Made by a program: the position numbers and the translations under genes
Assembly (NCBI RefSeq): GCF_014529625.1
Contig: NZ_CP076039.1
Coordinates: forward strand, 434,001 to 498,000
Direction of reading: 5' to 3'
DNA from: Candidatus Pelagisphaera phototrophica
GTDB lineage: Bacteria > Verrucomicrobiota > Verrucomicrobiia > Opitutales > Opitutaceae
DNA: 64,000 nt
The notes under the pieces: generated by a model
Database searches by the model: none
What the model saw: only the letters and a program-made list of their open reading frames with translations
Told to the model about the DNA's origin: nothing
Shown: piece by piece, positions 18,986 to 28,715 of the stretch
How the letters are laid out: each line of letters starts with the position of its first letter
Position numbering within the stretch: the first letter of the stretch is position 1

Positions 18986-21900
18986 CTAGGGGATCGCGTA
19001 CAGTTCGACTAAGGCGACGCCAGTCGTTTCATTCTCTCCCGAAGCAATAACCGTGTACAGACCGGGCTCAAGATCCATGATTATGGCGGCGTCTTCGCTA
19101 TCTCCATTTAACGGAAAGGCACCAACGAGCTGGCTCGCTTCAGTAATCTGGGAGGGGTCCCATAAATTGAGCCACCCGTCGTTGGATGCGATAGGCGTTC
19201 CTGCGATGTCGTAGACGGTTATCTGGGGATTAGCGAGAAATCCAGCGACTCCTTGATTCTCGAGACTGGGACCGACTGCTCTGATCAACACGCGACTTGG
19301 CAAATCGCCCTGCACAACGAATCCAGGAATGACCACGTCGGCTCCTGTGCCGACCAAAGCTCGGGACGATAAATTGATCATGCGAGTAAAGTTTTCCTCA
19401 ATCTCGAAGGCCTCAACCAAGGCGACTCCAGTTGAGTTGTCCTGTCCACTAACGATTGCCGTATAGAGCCCTTGCTCGAGCTCGACTAGGAGAGCTGTGT
19501 CATCGTCATGAAGATTGCGCCCTCCGGCCCCGACGAGTTGGGAAGCTGCAATGATAGCGTCTGGATCCTCGTTTTTCGCCCACCCTTCGTTAGAATAGAT
19601 TAATTCGCTAGCCGAATTGTAAATCTCGAGTCGAGGTTTCAAAAGAGGGTCGTCGATACCATTTTCTACTAGGCTAGGACCTATGCCCCTGACCAGAATC
19701 TCTTTTGGATCTGGCCCAATAACCACGAAACCGGCGATCAAAACATTGGCCCCCGTTCCAACGCGGGCTCTGGTAGCGATATTGTAAAGGCGTTTGTCAG
19801 TGACGAGGATTTCAGAATTCTCGCTAGCGGTTGACCCTCCAGTGCTGGTGGCTACTACGTAGTATGTTCCTTCGTCCTCAGTATTTGCTGGGCTGATACT
19901 TAGAACAGATCTGTTTTCGCCGTTCAATACATCGCCATTGAAATACCATTGGTAGTCGATGGAGGAATTGGATACGGCTCGGACATCGAGAGTAGCTACG
20001 CCTCCCTTCAGAACGATATCTCCTAATGGCTGATCAACGAAAGCAGGGGCGTCCGGCAAATTCTGTATGGAGAGACTTGCGACATCGCTAACGACGGATC
20101 CTGTTTGGCTCATTACAGCGACAGTGTAGTCACCATCGTCACTGGCGGTAGCTGTAGAGATAGTTAGTGTACTGCTGGTAGCTCCTAGTATATCTTCTCC
20201 ATCTTTCATCCACTGGTAGGAGAAAGGGCCTTGTCCTGAAGCCTCCACAGAAAGGGCTATGGTTTCGCCGTCATAGGTCGTTGCGCTTGACGGATGGGCG
20301 CCGATCGCGGGTGGCGCTAGGGCATCGATTCCGACAATCGCGATTGCGTTTACCCCATTTGTAAAAGCGTAATTCATGGCAAGCTGGCCATTGGAATTGA
20401 ATCCCCCTATCTCGGCTCTGCTTACGGTGGCGGGGAAGCCAGGCTTAAGATCAAATGTATCTCCTTCCCTAGCGATGAGGACGACTGCGCCATTTTCGTC
20501 GGTTGCCCAAGCACCGGAATCTGTTGTATCGCTAATCGAATCTCCGAGGCCTTCAAGAGTTGCTTGAAAGGCGATTTGGCCAACGCCGTTTATTATTGGA
20601 AAGCTCAGAAGATCGAAGGTGACTCCTGGTGCCGTCCCGGGTGCTTGAAGTCCGGATTGAGCGATAATCGACCACTCGCCTGATGTGGACCTAGCCAGGA
20701 TAGTATTGAGATCGCTATCGGATTCTGTAGCGTGAAAGGCCAAAGTGCCATCATCGCTGGCGACAGGGTCCATGAAGGCGTTGAAAGAACGGTTGACCCC
20801 AAATATCTCAACAGGTTGCTCTGAGGAAATGAGCAAGCTAAGAATCCCATTGACGTACTGATACAAGCCTTCTCCCTCGTTGGCATTTTGCAAACTAGCC
20901 CAGAAATAGATGTTGCCATCGCCATCTACAGAGGGTTCGCCGAGACTCAGGAAGGAATCGCTTGATCCAGGAGCTGAATCACCGGATTTTGCGATTAGCG
21001 TTGCCCCAAAATCAGCATCGAGAGCCCAAATACCCCTCTCATTGTTGAAATCGTTTTCGTCGGAGTCCTCGATGGTGGCTAGTAAGGCTCCATTCAGGGA
21101 GGCGTTTTGAGCCAGGGCGACTGGTTTAGCAATCGTCGCTGTGCCGCCATTGAGAGGGGAGCCCTCGATTGCAGCGAGCTTCAATACGGGAAGCGAACCT
21201 GTGTCGGTAGCCGGTAGTTCAGCGACCCAAATGCCTTGATCGTCTGGATTATTGGAAAGACCCAGGCGTGACGAAAATGTGAGCGCATGAGACGCAAGCC
21301 CTTTCGCAGAACCAAAATACTGGTGTCGTTTGGTGGGAGAAGTCGTTCCATCGAAGTCAACAATCGGCTGCATCCCTTGAGTCGCAATAACTTCGAAATC
21401 AGGGCTAGAGGGATCGCCCCGCATGCTCGCCGCGAGCAGGATTTCCGATGCGGAAAGGCTATGGCCGGGTGCGAGTGTTCCCGCAAAGGCAATGCTCGGG
21501 CCCTCTGTAGATGTAATGGATCGTATAGTCTCGAATGAGCCATTCTCCCCACCTATAGTCGCCGTCTCTCCCGTTGCGGCTATAACGTCTAAGTTGCCAT
21601 CGCTGTATTGAAGAGCGGCGTCCAGATGGGCTGGGTTCCGATTGGCAAGATCCCTTAACAATCGAAGATCTTCGATCATCGCGGTTCGTGTATCCGGATC
21701 GAGAGGCGGTTCGCTGTCTGGTGGCATGCTGCCGTTGGAGATCCGGTTGATCAAAGTCTGTATAGCATCAGGCCGGAGAATCAGGTCTTGTGAGCTTTGA
21801 ATTGGCTCGAGATCGAATGCCGCTTGTCGGGAGCCTCCTTCGCCATGGCAATTGACGCAGCTGGCTTCAAACGCTGGTGCCAATACATCGGTATACGCTG

Positions 21901-22108
21901 TATCGACACCGGAAATTTCGAATAACGCTCCGAAAGAAACTTGGCCATCCTCGTTGATATTCGGGATCGAAAATGAATCGAACTTCTGTCCAGTGTTTAG
22001 CTCCGTCGTATCGCCGGACAGCGAAACGAGCTCAAAGGTATTTGAAAATACGCTACCTGAAAATACGGAAGCGGTAAGAGTAAGAAAGGCGTAAGAAATC
22101 GTCTTCAT
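18986..22108 (-). CDS. Secreted haem-binding NxxGxxAF-repeat / Ig-like protein
   Basis: I take the ATG at 22108 (1040 aa): it starts a signal peptide (MKTISYAFLTLTASVFSG) and its ATG overlaps the DUF1501 stop as ATGA. Residues 84-88 are CVNCH, a covalent haem c motif, followed by NGSMPPDSEPPLD with a likely distal Met, as in planctomycete-type cytochrome modules. Around and after it run repeats of the NxxGxxAF type (NEDGQVSFGALF, DDGTLAFHATE, NGVGQIAFQATLEG, NSNGQLAMNYAF). Two Ig-like domains follow (SYQWMKDGEDI, DYQWYFNGDVL), then two ~130-residue units (VGTGANVLIAGFVV, LLVELEQGLYTAIVSGQ; VGTGADVVIPGFVV, IIMDLEPGLYTVIASGE). It is last in an operon with DUF1800 and DUF1501 genes. Probably exported; function unknown. 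Confidence 0.85.
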   Translation of the reverse strand: MKTISYAFLTLTASVFSGSVFSNTFELVSLSGDTTELNTGQKFDSFSIPNINEDGQVSFGALFEISGVDTAYTDVLAPAFEASCVNCHGEGGSRQAAFDLEPIQSSQDLILRPDAIQTLINRISNGSMPPDSEPPLDPDTRTAMIEDLRLLRDLANRNPAHLDAALQYSDGNLDVIAATGETATIGGENGSFETIRSITSTEGPSIAFAGTLAPGHSLSASEILLAASMRGDPSSPDFEVIATQGMQPIVDFDGTTSPTKRHQYFGSAKGLASHALTFSSRLGLSNNPDDQGIWVAELPATDTGSLPVLKLAAIEGSPLNGGTATIAKPVALAQNASLNGALLATIEDSDENDFNNERGIWALDADFGATLIAKSGDSAPGSSDSFLSLGEPSVDGDGNIYFWASLQNANEGEGLYQYVNGILSLLISSEQPVEIFGVNRSFNAFMDPVASDDGTLAFHATESDSDLNTILARSTSGEWSIIAQSGLQAPGTAPGVTFDLLSFPIINGVGQIAFQATLEGLGDSISDTTDSGAWATDENGAVVLIAREGDTFDLKPGFPATVSRAEIGGFNSNGQLAMNYAFTNGVNAIAIVGIDALAPPAIGAHPSSATTYDGETIALSVEASGQGPFSYQWMKDGEDILGATSSTLTISTATASDDGDYTVAVMSQTGSVVSDVASLSIQNLPDAPAFVDQPLGDIVLKGGVATLDVRAVSNSSIDYQWYFNGDVLNGENRSVLSISPANTEDEGTYYVVATSTGGSTASENSEILVTDKRLYNIATRARVGTGANVLIAGFVVIGPDPKEILVRGIGPSLVENGIDDPLLKPRLEIYNSASELIYSNEGWAKNEDPDAIIAASQLVGAGGRNLHDDDTALLVELEQGLYTAIVSGQDNSTGVALVEAFEIEENFTRMINLSSRALVGTGADVVIPGFVVQGDLPSRVLIRAVGPSLENQGVAGFLANPQITVYDIAGTPIASNDGWLNLWDPSQITEASQLVGAFPLNGDSEDAAIIMDLEPGLYTVIASGENETTGVALVELYAIP

Positions 22109-23478
22109 ATCGGGTTGATGATGTCTAGCGGCGTGAAGTCTACTGGTGGTGAAGGGAAGATAGCAGGCATAGCCGAGGCAGGAACGCCCATCCATTTTTC
22201 CAGTATCGACCGGTACACTGTTCGGAAATCAACATTGAAATCCATGCTATTTCGACTCACTCGAGCATCGGCTGCCAAGTCGGGATAGAGTCCGTAGTAT
22301 TGGTTCCCGGCAACACGACCTCCCATGACGAAAAGCGTTTCAGCTGCTCCGTGGTCCGTGCCCAGGCTCCCGTTTTCGATCACTTTTCGCCCGAACTCGC
22401 TGAATGTGAGAATAACCACGCGCTCCCAATTCCCTTGGGCTTTCATTTCATCGACAAAAGCGCCCAGGGCTCCATTTAGGGTTTGCATTAGATCGGAATG
22501 GCGACCGGTGAGTGGGTCTCCGGTCAAAATCTGGTTGTTGTGTGTATCGTATCCGCCTTGGCGAGCGTAGTACACGGAAGTTTCGCTTCGCCCTTTTATT
22601 AGCTGTGCGATGGTTTTCAGGCTGTTGGCTAGGCCGTTATCGGGCCAACTCGGGTTTAGAAGCTCGCCTCCCCGATCCATAGCGTGTTGAACGCTCTCCG
22701 TACTAATCATAGCGCTGTGCGCTGATCGCTGAACATAAGCTAGCGTGTCATCGTCACCACTTATTCCGTCGTCTGCCCCATGATCGAGGCCAATCAGATT
22801 GCGGTACAGGCCTTCTAGGGACTTTTCCCGGCCCAAACCTTCCTGGTCACGCCAATTGAAGAACTGGGGGTTTTGAAACGTTACCGATGGGGCAGACGCA
22901 CTATTGCTTTTAAATGCGAACGTGGGTCGCCTATTGATATAAATCCCGGTTGTTGCACCGCATCCATCACATTGGTTATCTAAATAACGACCAATCCAGC
23001 CGTCTTTTGGCATGCCGTTCGGTTCTGCAGAATGCCAGTAGTCGAAAGACTTGAAGTGAGACAGATTGGGATTGGGATAGCCAACCCCATTAATGATGCC
23101 GAGTTCCCCGTTGTCCCACATTTGCTTGAAATTCGACAAATTGGGGTGAAGTGCGAGAGGTTCGTTACTACCAGTGACGCTGGGGCCGTCCTTGTCGGAA
23201 ATCTGAAGTATATTGTGTTCCGTTCCGAGCTTGATTGTAGGCCGGGCCTCGCGATAAATAGAATTCGTGTAAGGAATAAGCGTATTTAGTGTATCATTAC
23301 CCCCGGCCATCTCCATGAGAAGAATGATTGGACCTTCGCCGCCTTGAGAAGGAAGGCTTTGGGCACGAGCGTCTAGGTTGAAAAGCGTTTGCTGAAGAAA
23401 GCCAGGCAACGTCATCGAGGCTGTCGCTCCCCAAATAGATTTGGAAACGAAGTCTCTTCTGTTCAATTTTGTATTCAT
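22105..23478 (-). CDS. DUF1501 family protein with Tat signal
   Basis: 457 aa. The N-terminus NRRDFVSKSIWGATASM is a twin-arginine export signal with a hydrophobic stretch ending near DARAQS. The body shows DUF1501 marks: ILLMEMAGGNDTLNTLIPY, ALHPNLSNFKQMWDNGEL, VGYPNPNLSHFKSFDYWHSA and the alkaline-phosphatase/sulfatase-like VVILTFSEFGRKVIENGS followed by TDHGAAETLFVMGG. The fold is that of the alkaline phosphatase superfamily, but no substrate is known for the family. Its TGA overlaps the next gene's ATG by four bases (ATGA), so the two are translationally coupled. The DUF1800 gene is 25 nt upstream. Family is sure; activity is not. Confidence 0.92.
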   Translation of the reverse strand: MNTKLNRRDFVSKSIWGATASMTLPGFLQQTLFNLDARAQSLPSQGGEGPIILLMEMAGGNDTLNTLIPYTNSIYREARPTIKLGTEHNILQISDKDGPSVTGSNEPLALHPNLSNFKQMWDNGELGIINGVGYPNPNLSHFKSFDYWHSAEPNGMPKDGWIGRYLDNQCDGCGATTGIYINRRPTFAFKSNSASAPSVTFQNPQFFNWRDQEGLGREKSLEGLYRNLIGLDHGADDGISGDDDTLAYVQRSAHSAMISTESVQHAMDRGGELLNPSWPDNGLANSLKTIAQLIKGRSETSVYYARQGGYDTHNNQILTGDPLTGRHSDLMQTLNGALGAFVDEMKAQGNWERVVILTFSEFGRKVIENGSLGTDHGAAETLFVMGGRVAGNQYYGLYPDLAADARVSRNSMDFNVDFRTVYRSILEKWMGVPASAMPAIFPSPPVDFTPLDIINPI

Positions 23479-23503
23479 ATCGTTTGTACGTTTCCGTTTC
23501 TGA

Positions 23504-25108
23504 CTATTGCGTCTGGTATTCTGGCAATGCGAGAATAAGTCTGACGAGTTCTCTAACTCCCTCGAGCTCTCCGAGCTCCTCGCTTACAGAAGAATAGTGA
23601 TCGAACAGCGTTCGCACTTGGCTCTTGCGTAGCTCTCGGTTCGGCATGAATCGCGTCTTCAACTGTTCGAGAAGAAGAGGGAACTGTTCTTTTCTCCGCA
23701 ATTCTTTGGGAGCGATTACGTTCCAATCGGCCTCCGGGAATTCGTCCATGGAGTTTCGTGTTCGCCCACTGGTAAACACGGCGTAATTATGATGCGTGAA
23801 TATGCTCGGCATGTTCATGCGGAACACCATGGCTCCGGTCGCGAGCCACGTGTTGCCCGGGCCATCGGGTTCCGGCCAACCAGCAATGCTCGGGGGGAAA
23901 ATTACTTCGTATCCCAATTGTTGCATGACGTCCTCCATTGCGTCTCGCGTTGGAAGCGTTACTCCCAGTTGTTTGGCCAAGCATACAAAGTAGTCTCCTG
24001 CATCCTTGATTTGGGTGCTAACGACGGAATCTTCGTAGAACTCTTCGCTCAAGAATAAGTCTCTGAGGAACGGTCGAATCTCGTAGTCGTGATCGTCCCG
24101 CAATTTATAGGCCAAGGCTTGCACAAGTTCCTTGGACGGGTTTGGCGAAGCGAAATATCTCCAAAGTTTCCAGCTGAGATGCTTTGCGCATCGGTCAGTG
24201 TCGAATATGATGTCGATCACGTCATCCCCATCGATGATCGGGCTGCCATCGGGCGTTGTCGCGTATCCGTAAAAAGGACCCTTGGTGTTCCGGTCTTGCT
24301 GACCCCGATTTTGGTAAACGCTTGCGGGGGGAAGTGGTGGGTTCAGGTCTCCAGCAGGATTGGTGTACCTGTTTTCGTCAGGGAAGTAGCGAAAATTGTA
24401 AAATTTTCGCCCGGTAAAGGCATCGGCAGCTACAGCTACATCCTCCTCGGTGTATTCTGGATCGTCAGAGTACTCGCTCCCTATCCCCATAGCAAACAAT
24501 TCCAGCAATTCGCGACCGAAATTCTCGTTCACATTGCCTCGGTTACTTCGGTAGAGATCGAGGGTTCGGATCATTCCGAGGGACCAGGACACATGGTTAA
24601 CCAAGGTTTTGAAATTCCCGTAGTGGCCTGGAGGCACGAGGCGTTCGTCCCCTTGGAAGGGAGCGTCCTCCCCGGCTACGTTGCCGGCGGCATGCTTGCG
24701 GAGCAAATCCGTGTAGCGGAACATGCCAATCCAGCGGTAGTACTGCCCGACAGTCGCGGAATCGACGGCGAAGTGGTCAATGAAAAATTTCAGGAGTTTT
24801 GCGGAGAGGGGCTGTCCCTGCAGCAGCACTTTAAAATACCATTGAATGAATTCTCGACGGCGGATGCCCTGATTTGCAAATGTCTCTCCATTCGGATCGA
24901 CTTCCGATTGCATCCATTCGGGCCACGAAAGGCTTGACCAGTCCTCGCTTGCCTCCAGAAGCGAGTCGACTGCAGCTTCAATTCCTTGCTCTTTTCCGAG
25001 CTGATAAAAGGCTTCTTGTTCTTCGGGAGTTCCCCCGAAGCCGGCCCGTTGCAGTAAATGCGTCGCAGTTCGGCGAGACCAGGATTCTTGAGGTAGAGGG
25101 TCGAGCAT
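23504..25108 (-). CDS. DUF1800 family protein
   Basis: 534 aa, first gene of the operon DUF1800 - DUF1501 - haem/Ig protein. The N-terminus contains HLLQRAGFGGTPEEQEAF, the usual opening of DUF1800 proteins. Later segments FFIDHFAVDSATVGQYY, NENFGRELLELFAMGIGSEY and YTEEDVAVAADAFTGRKF are strong family matches, as is CAKHLSWKLWRYFASP. No signal peptide is evident at the ATG at 25108, which is unlike the Tat-tagged partner. DUF1800 and DUF1501 genes occur as pairs in many Planctomycetes, Verrucomicrobia and Proteobacteria, presumably acting together; their role is undetermined. Confidence 0.92.
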   Translation of the reverse strand: MLDPLPQESWSRRTATHLLQRAGFGGTPEEQEAFYQLGKEQGIEAAVDSLLEASEDWSSLSWPEWMQSEVDPNGETFANQGIRRREFIQWYFKVLLQGQPLSAKLLKFFIDHFAVDSATVGQYYRWIGMFRYTDLLRKHAAGNVAGEDAPFQGDERLVPPGHYGNFKTLVNHVSWSLGMIRTLDLYRSNRGNVNENFGRELLELFAMGIGSEYSDDPEYTEEDVAVAADAFTGRKFYNFRYFPDENRYTNPAGDLNPPLPPASVYQNRGQQDRNTKGPFYGYATTPDGSPIIDGDDVIDIIFDTDRCAKHLSWKLWRYFASPNPSKELVQALAYKLRDDHDYEIRPFLRDLFLSEEFYEDSVVSTQIKDAGDYFVCLAKQLGVTLPTRDAMEDVMQQLGYEVIFPPSIAGWPEPDGPGNTWLATGAMVFRMNMPSIFTHHNYAVFTSGRTRNSMDEFPEADWNVIAPKELRRKEQFPLLLEQLKTRFMPNRELRKSQVRTLFDHYSSVSEELGELEGVRELVRLILALPEYQTQ

Positions 25109-25476
25109 GATAATTCTTAGCGTTGAAAAGAGATAGCGTTTAACAGAATGCTTGTTTTTTCGAGTTGAGTAAAGGTTTAAAAAGGGTCTTGTCTTGAGGC
25201 GTATTCGCTGTGAGTAGCTTTGAGCTTCCCTAATTTTAAGGATCGTGGGGGTCTTAGCTTGTAAGTGATGGCGGAAAACGGCGAATAGCCAGATGACTCG
25301 GAGGATAAGGGCATTTCTTTAACCAATCTGTAAGGAAACATTGCAAAATGCGAATCTACACTAGGGATCTGCCGTTCCCTTGAAGTCTTACCCTCATCAT
25401 TCAATAGCTTATTGAATCATTTTGTTTCGCAAAAAGTTGAACCTAATCGATCTGTATCCCAAAAGGGTAGTTGTTC
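25109..25476. other. Divergent intergenic region between DUF1800 operon and xdhC
   Basis: About 370 bases without a supportable gene. It should contain promoters for both flanking operons. The main structure is the inverted repeat at 25399-25417 listed separately. A 75-codon minus-strand frame at 25177-25404 has no recognisable features and I do not count it as a gene. Confidence 0.4.
25399..25417. promoter_or_regulatory. Perfect 8-bp inverted repeat upstream of xdhC
   Basis: ATTCAATA-gct-TATTGAAT lies about 60 bases before the xdhC start. It is too AT-rich to be a strong terminator and could be an operator for a dimeric regulator. Function is a guess. Confidence 0.25.
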
Positions 25477-26511
25477 ATGCAGGAGATTTGGCCACTATTG
25501 AAGCATTGGGTGTCAGACGGGGTCCCATTCGCCTTGGCCACAGTCGTGGAAGCATCGCGGCCATCGCCGCGGGGGGTGGGTTCGGTACTGGCCGTCCAGT
25601 CGGATGGCGACGCGTTTATCGGTTCGGTCAGTGCGGGTTGTGTTGAAAGTGAGGTGATCGAAGCGGCCAAAGCTTGCATGGCGGATGGGGAAGTTCGCTG
25701 GCTTTCATTTGGGCCGGACAGTGGTTTCCCTTGGGAGGTTTCGCTTTCCTGTGGGGGCCGTATTCGAGTGCGAATCGAGCCCTTTGCAGGACTCTCGGAT
25801 CCGGATTTGGGAAAACAGCTCTCAAGCCTTTTGGATGCCCAGGACCGGGGTCTGCTGGTTAGTCATAATGGTCGGCACTTCCTGCTAGAACACGACGAAA
25901 TTTGGGGAACAGAAAGATCGGTGGATTCCACGGGACTGATTGAGAGGGCAAAGGAGCATTATCGAACGGCGGAAGGCACAACGGAGATCGAATGGGATGG
26001 GGCGCCGGCTTTGTTGAGGGTTCTGAGTCGGCCGAAACGGTTGTTTGTCGTGGGAGCGGCTCACATCGCCATCCACTTGGTCGGGTTCGCTCAATCATTG
26101 GGGTTTGCGACGATCGTGATCGATCCAAGAGAATCTTATGCTAGGGAAGACCGATTCCCTAATCCACCTGATGCGCTGATCTGTGAATGGCCGAAGCACG
26201 CATTGGAGAAATATTCGATAACAGGGTCTGATTGCCTCGCTGCGATGACGCACGATCCCAAAATTGATGATGAGGCTTTGAACGTTTTTCTGCGTAGTGA
26301 TTCTGAATACATTGGGGCTTTGGGAAGTCGCAAGAGCCATGCCGCAAGACTGAAGCGATTGGGCAAGCTAGGGTTTAAAGATGATTCCTTTAGCCGTATC
26401 CATGCTCCCGTCGGTATAGACATAGGGAGTGAAACCCCAGCAGAAATCGCTCTAAGCGTAATGGCGGAAATCGTCAAAAAGAGTAACCAAAAACACAGCG
26501 TTACTAGGTGA
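25477..26511 (+). CDS. xdhC: XdhC/CoxI family molybdenum hydroxylase maturation factor
   Basis: 344 aa from the ATG at 25477. A purine-rich AAAAGGG at 25461-25467 lies nine bases before this ATG, which favours it over the TTG six bases upstream. The N-terminal half has SRPSPRGVGSVLAV and GSVSAGCVESEVIEAA, the XdhC Cys-containing signature, and SLSCGGRIRV. The C-terminal half is a Rossmann domain (LFVVGAAHIAIHLVGFAQ, VIDPRESYA) ending in GIDIGSETPAEIALSVMAEI. XdhC proteins bind molybdopterin and insert the sulfurated cofactor into xanthine dehydrogenase or CO-dehydrogenase-type enzymes. mocA follows 9 nt downstream. No such hydroxylase is in the window, so the client enzyme is elsewhere. Confidence 0.9.
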   Translation: MQEIWPLLKHWVSDGVPFALATVVEASRPSPRGVGSVLAVQSDGDAFIGSVSAGCVESEVIEAAKACMADGEVRWLSFGPDSGFPWEVSLSCGGRIRVRIEPFAGLSDPDLGKQLSSLLDAQDRGLLVSHNGRHFLLEHDEIWGTERSVDSTGLIERAKEHYRTAEGTTEIEWDGAPALLRVLSRPKRLFVVGAAHIAIHLVGFAQSLGFATIVIDPRESYAREDRFPNPPDALICEWPKHALEKYSITGSDCLAAMTHDPKIDDEALNVFLRSDSEYIGALGSRKSHAARLKRLGKLGFKDDSFSRIHAPVGIDIGSETPAEIALSVMAEIVKKSNQKHSVTR

Positions 26512-26520
26512 CTAAGTGCC

Positions 26521-27114
26521 ATGAATAATGATCTAACGATTTGCGGGATTGTGCTCGCAGCGGGCTCGTCTAGGAGAATGGGGGCGATTAACAAGTTGCT
26601 GATGGAAGTGGATGGTGAGACGATGGTTGAGCGGTCAGCTCGGCCTATCGTTGAGGCAAAGCTGGAATCCGTCGCAGTCGTAACGGGTTTTGAATACGAG
26701 AAGATACAGTCCTGTTTGAACGAATACGAATTGAGATTCGTGTTCAATGAGCACTTCCTGGAAGGGATGGGAGCTTCTTTGGCAGTTGGAGTAGAGGCGA
26801 TTTCTGCGATTGAACCAGATGGCATCTTGGTCTCGTTGGGCGATTTGCCATACTTGCGGAAAGAATCAGTGCTCGCTGTGATGGAGGGATTTTGCAATCT
26901 GGGGGGAGAGAAGATTACCATTCCGGTCCACAGTGGAATCCCCGGGCACCCCATTATTTTCCCTTTTCGTTATTCAGAGGAATTGAAGGCGTTGAAAGGG
27001 GATCAGGGTGCCAGACATCTGATTCGTCGCGAAGAAGACTCTGTCGCGAAGCTGGAACTCAATGATTTCGGTATCATAAGAGATGTTGATTCTCCAAATT
27101 CGCTTTTGTTGTAA
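26521..27114 (+). CDS. mocA: MocA-like molybdenum cofactor cytidylyltransferase
   Basis: 197 aa NTP-transferase fold. GIVLAAGSSRRMGAINKLL is the nucleotide-binding loop with the conserved Lys. VSLGDLPYLRKES matches the GDMP-type metal site, and HPIIFPFRYSEEL and GDQGARHLI are typical of the MocA/MobA group. MocA transfers CMP to molybdopterin to give the dinucleotide cofactor used by xanthine-dehydrogenase-family enzymes. It starts 9 nt after xdhC, so the two are very likely co-transcribed, and this pairing argues for CTP rather than GTP. It ends convergently against gnd. Confidence 0.85.
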   Translation: MNNDLTICGIVLAAGSSRRMGAINKLLMEVDGETMVERSARPIVEAKLESVAVVTGFEYEKIQSCLNEYELRFVFNEHFLEGMGASLAVGVEAISAIEPDGILVSLGDLPYLRKESVLAVMEGFCNLGGEKITIPVHSGIPGHPIIFPFRYSEELKALKGDQGARHLIRREEDSVAKLELNDFGIIRDVDSPNSLLL

Positions 27115-27132
27115 AGATCTTTAAATAACGAG

Positions 27133-28635
27133 CTACGCCTCAATTTGAGGGCGAGCTGGGTCGGGCCAGTCAATATGATAAAACTGCCCGCGATCCTGGT
27201 CTGTCCTTTCGTAGGTGTGGGCTCCAAAATAGTCCCGCTGTGCTTGTAGCAAATTAGCCGGCAGGCGTGCGCTACGGTAGCTGTCGTAATAGGCGAGCGA
27301 GGACATGAAAGTCGGGATCGGCACGCCGCTCACGGAGGCCGCTGCAACCACTTTGCGCCAGTTTGATTGGCACCGGTCTATTTCGCCCTTAAAATAGGGA
27401 TCAAGCAGTAGATTCGCTAAGTTTGGATCACGCTGATAGGCTTCGAAGATCTTTTGGAGGAAGGCGGCTCGAATGATGCAACCACCCCGCCAAATCATGG
27501 AGATGGTGCCAAAGTCCAATTTCCAATCATACTCCTTTTGAGCCGCTCGCATTAGCTGGAAACCTTGGGCATAGGAGCAGATCTTGGAGCAGTAGAGGGC
27601 GTCGTGGATGGCTTGGATAAAGGAATCCTTGTCTCCTTCGAAGGCATCGAAAATTGGATTGATAATTTCGGAGGCGGCCACTCGTTCTTCTTTAACCGCG
27701 CTGAGACAACGTGCGAATACCGCTTCTGCGATTGACGGAGCGGCGATGCCCATGTCGAGCGCGTTAACCGAGGTCCATTTTCCGGTGCCTTTTTGGCCCG
27801 CTGTATCAAGCACGATATCAACAAACGGCTGTCCGGTGACAGGGTCATCCTGCTGCAAAATGTCTGTGGTGATTTCGATGAGGAAAGAGTCGAGTAGGCT
27901 TTCGTTCCACTTTCCGAACACTTCGCTCATCTGCTTGGGATTCATGCCCAAGAGTTTCGACATCAGCGCGTAGGCTTCACAGATCATCTGCATGTCGCCG
28001 TACTCGATACCATTGTGCACCATTTTCACGTAGTGACCCGCGCCATTTTCGCCGATGTAGGTGGTGCAAGTGACGCCGCCTTCGACCGGTTTGCCAGGGG
28101 CAGCTCCTTCAATGGGCTTCCCTGTGTCCGCGTCGACCTTGGCTGCAATAGCCTCCCAGATTGGTTTGAGTTCGTTCCAAGCGGACTCCTTGCCACCGGG
28201 CATCAAAGAGGGACCGAAGCGGGCTCCCTCTTCCCCACCTGAAACGCCGGAACCAACGAACCGAAAACCTTTTTCATTCAGCTCTTTTTCGCGACGTATA
28301 GTGTCCGTCCAAAGCGCGTTCCCTCCATCTATGATAATGTCGTCCGGATCGAGAAGGGGAAGAAGGCTCGCGATCACAGCGTCGGTCGCTTTCCCGGCTT
28401 GGACCAGAATTATGATCTTTCGCGGACGTTTGATTGACTGAACGAAATCTTCGAGAGACTGGGCACCGTGTAGGCCACCAGGAGTATCCGGATGAGCCTC
28501 CACAAATGTGTCGGTCTTCGAAGTCGTGCGGTTATAGACCGAAATTCGAAAGCCGTGGTCGGCTATGTTGAGAGCGAGGTTTTGACCCATGACCGCGAGG
28601 CCGACGAGTCCTATATCAGATTGTGAATTTGACAT
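27133..28635 (-). CDS. gnd: 6-phosphogluconate dehydrogenase, decarboxylating
   Basis: 500 aa from the ATG at 28635, whose next residues [23 protein letters not shown] begin the NADP Rossmann strand; the frame extends upstream to 28689 without protein-like content. It oxidises 6-phosphogluconate to ribulose 5-phosphate and CO2 in the pentose phosphate pathway. Signatures include [47 protein letters not shown] with the catalytic Lys and Glu, and [18 protein letters not shown]. The end, GAHTYERTD, is the conserved C-terminal tail that reaches into the partner subunit. Cytosolic dimer. A 20-bp palindrome lies about 80 bp upstream. Confidence 0.96.
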   Translation of the reverse strand: MSNSQSDIGLVGLAVMGQNLALNIADHGFRISVYNRTTSKTDTFVEAHPDTPGGLHGAQSLEDFVQSIKRPRKIIILVQAGKATDAVIASLLPLLDPDDIIIDGGNALWTDTIRREKELNEKGFRFVGSGVSGGEEGARFGPSLMPGGKESAWNELKPIWEAIAAKVDADTGKPIEGAAPGKPVEGGVTCTTYIGENGAGHYVKMVHNGIEYGDMQMICEAYALMSKLLGMNPKQMSEVFGKWNESLLDSFLIEITTDILQQDDPVTGQPFVDIVLDTAGQKGTGKWTSVNALDMGIAAPSIAEAVFARCLSAVKEERVAASEIINPIFDAFEGDKDSFIQAIHDALYCSKICSYAQGFQLMRAAQKEYDWKLDFGTISMIWRGGCIIRAAFLQKIFEAYQRDPNLANLLLDPYFKGEIDRCQSNWRKVVAAASVSGVPIPTFMSSLAYYDSYRSARLPANLLQAQRDYFGAHTYERTDQDRGQFYHIDWPDPARPQIEA

Positions 28636-28715
28636 CGATTGATTCAGATGAAGAGCGGCCATATAAGGGAGCCCTGTTATGGCCATCAAGCCTGAAACCC
28701 GTTTCTACCTGAATA

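Noticed and set aside
24089..24937. 282-codon open frame on the plus strand
   Set aside because: It lies opposite the DUF1800 gene, whose protein is strongly recognisable. The antisense frame has no motif and is a by-product of codon bias.
25177..25404. 75-codon minus-strand frame upstream of the DUF1800 operon
   Set aside because: Sequence is low in hydrophobic and conserved features; I see no reason to call it a gene.
26136..26954. 272-codon open frame on the minus strand
   Set aside because: It is antisense to xdhC and mocA, both well supported, and its translation is Ser/Ile/Arg-rich without any domain.
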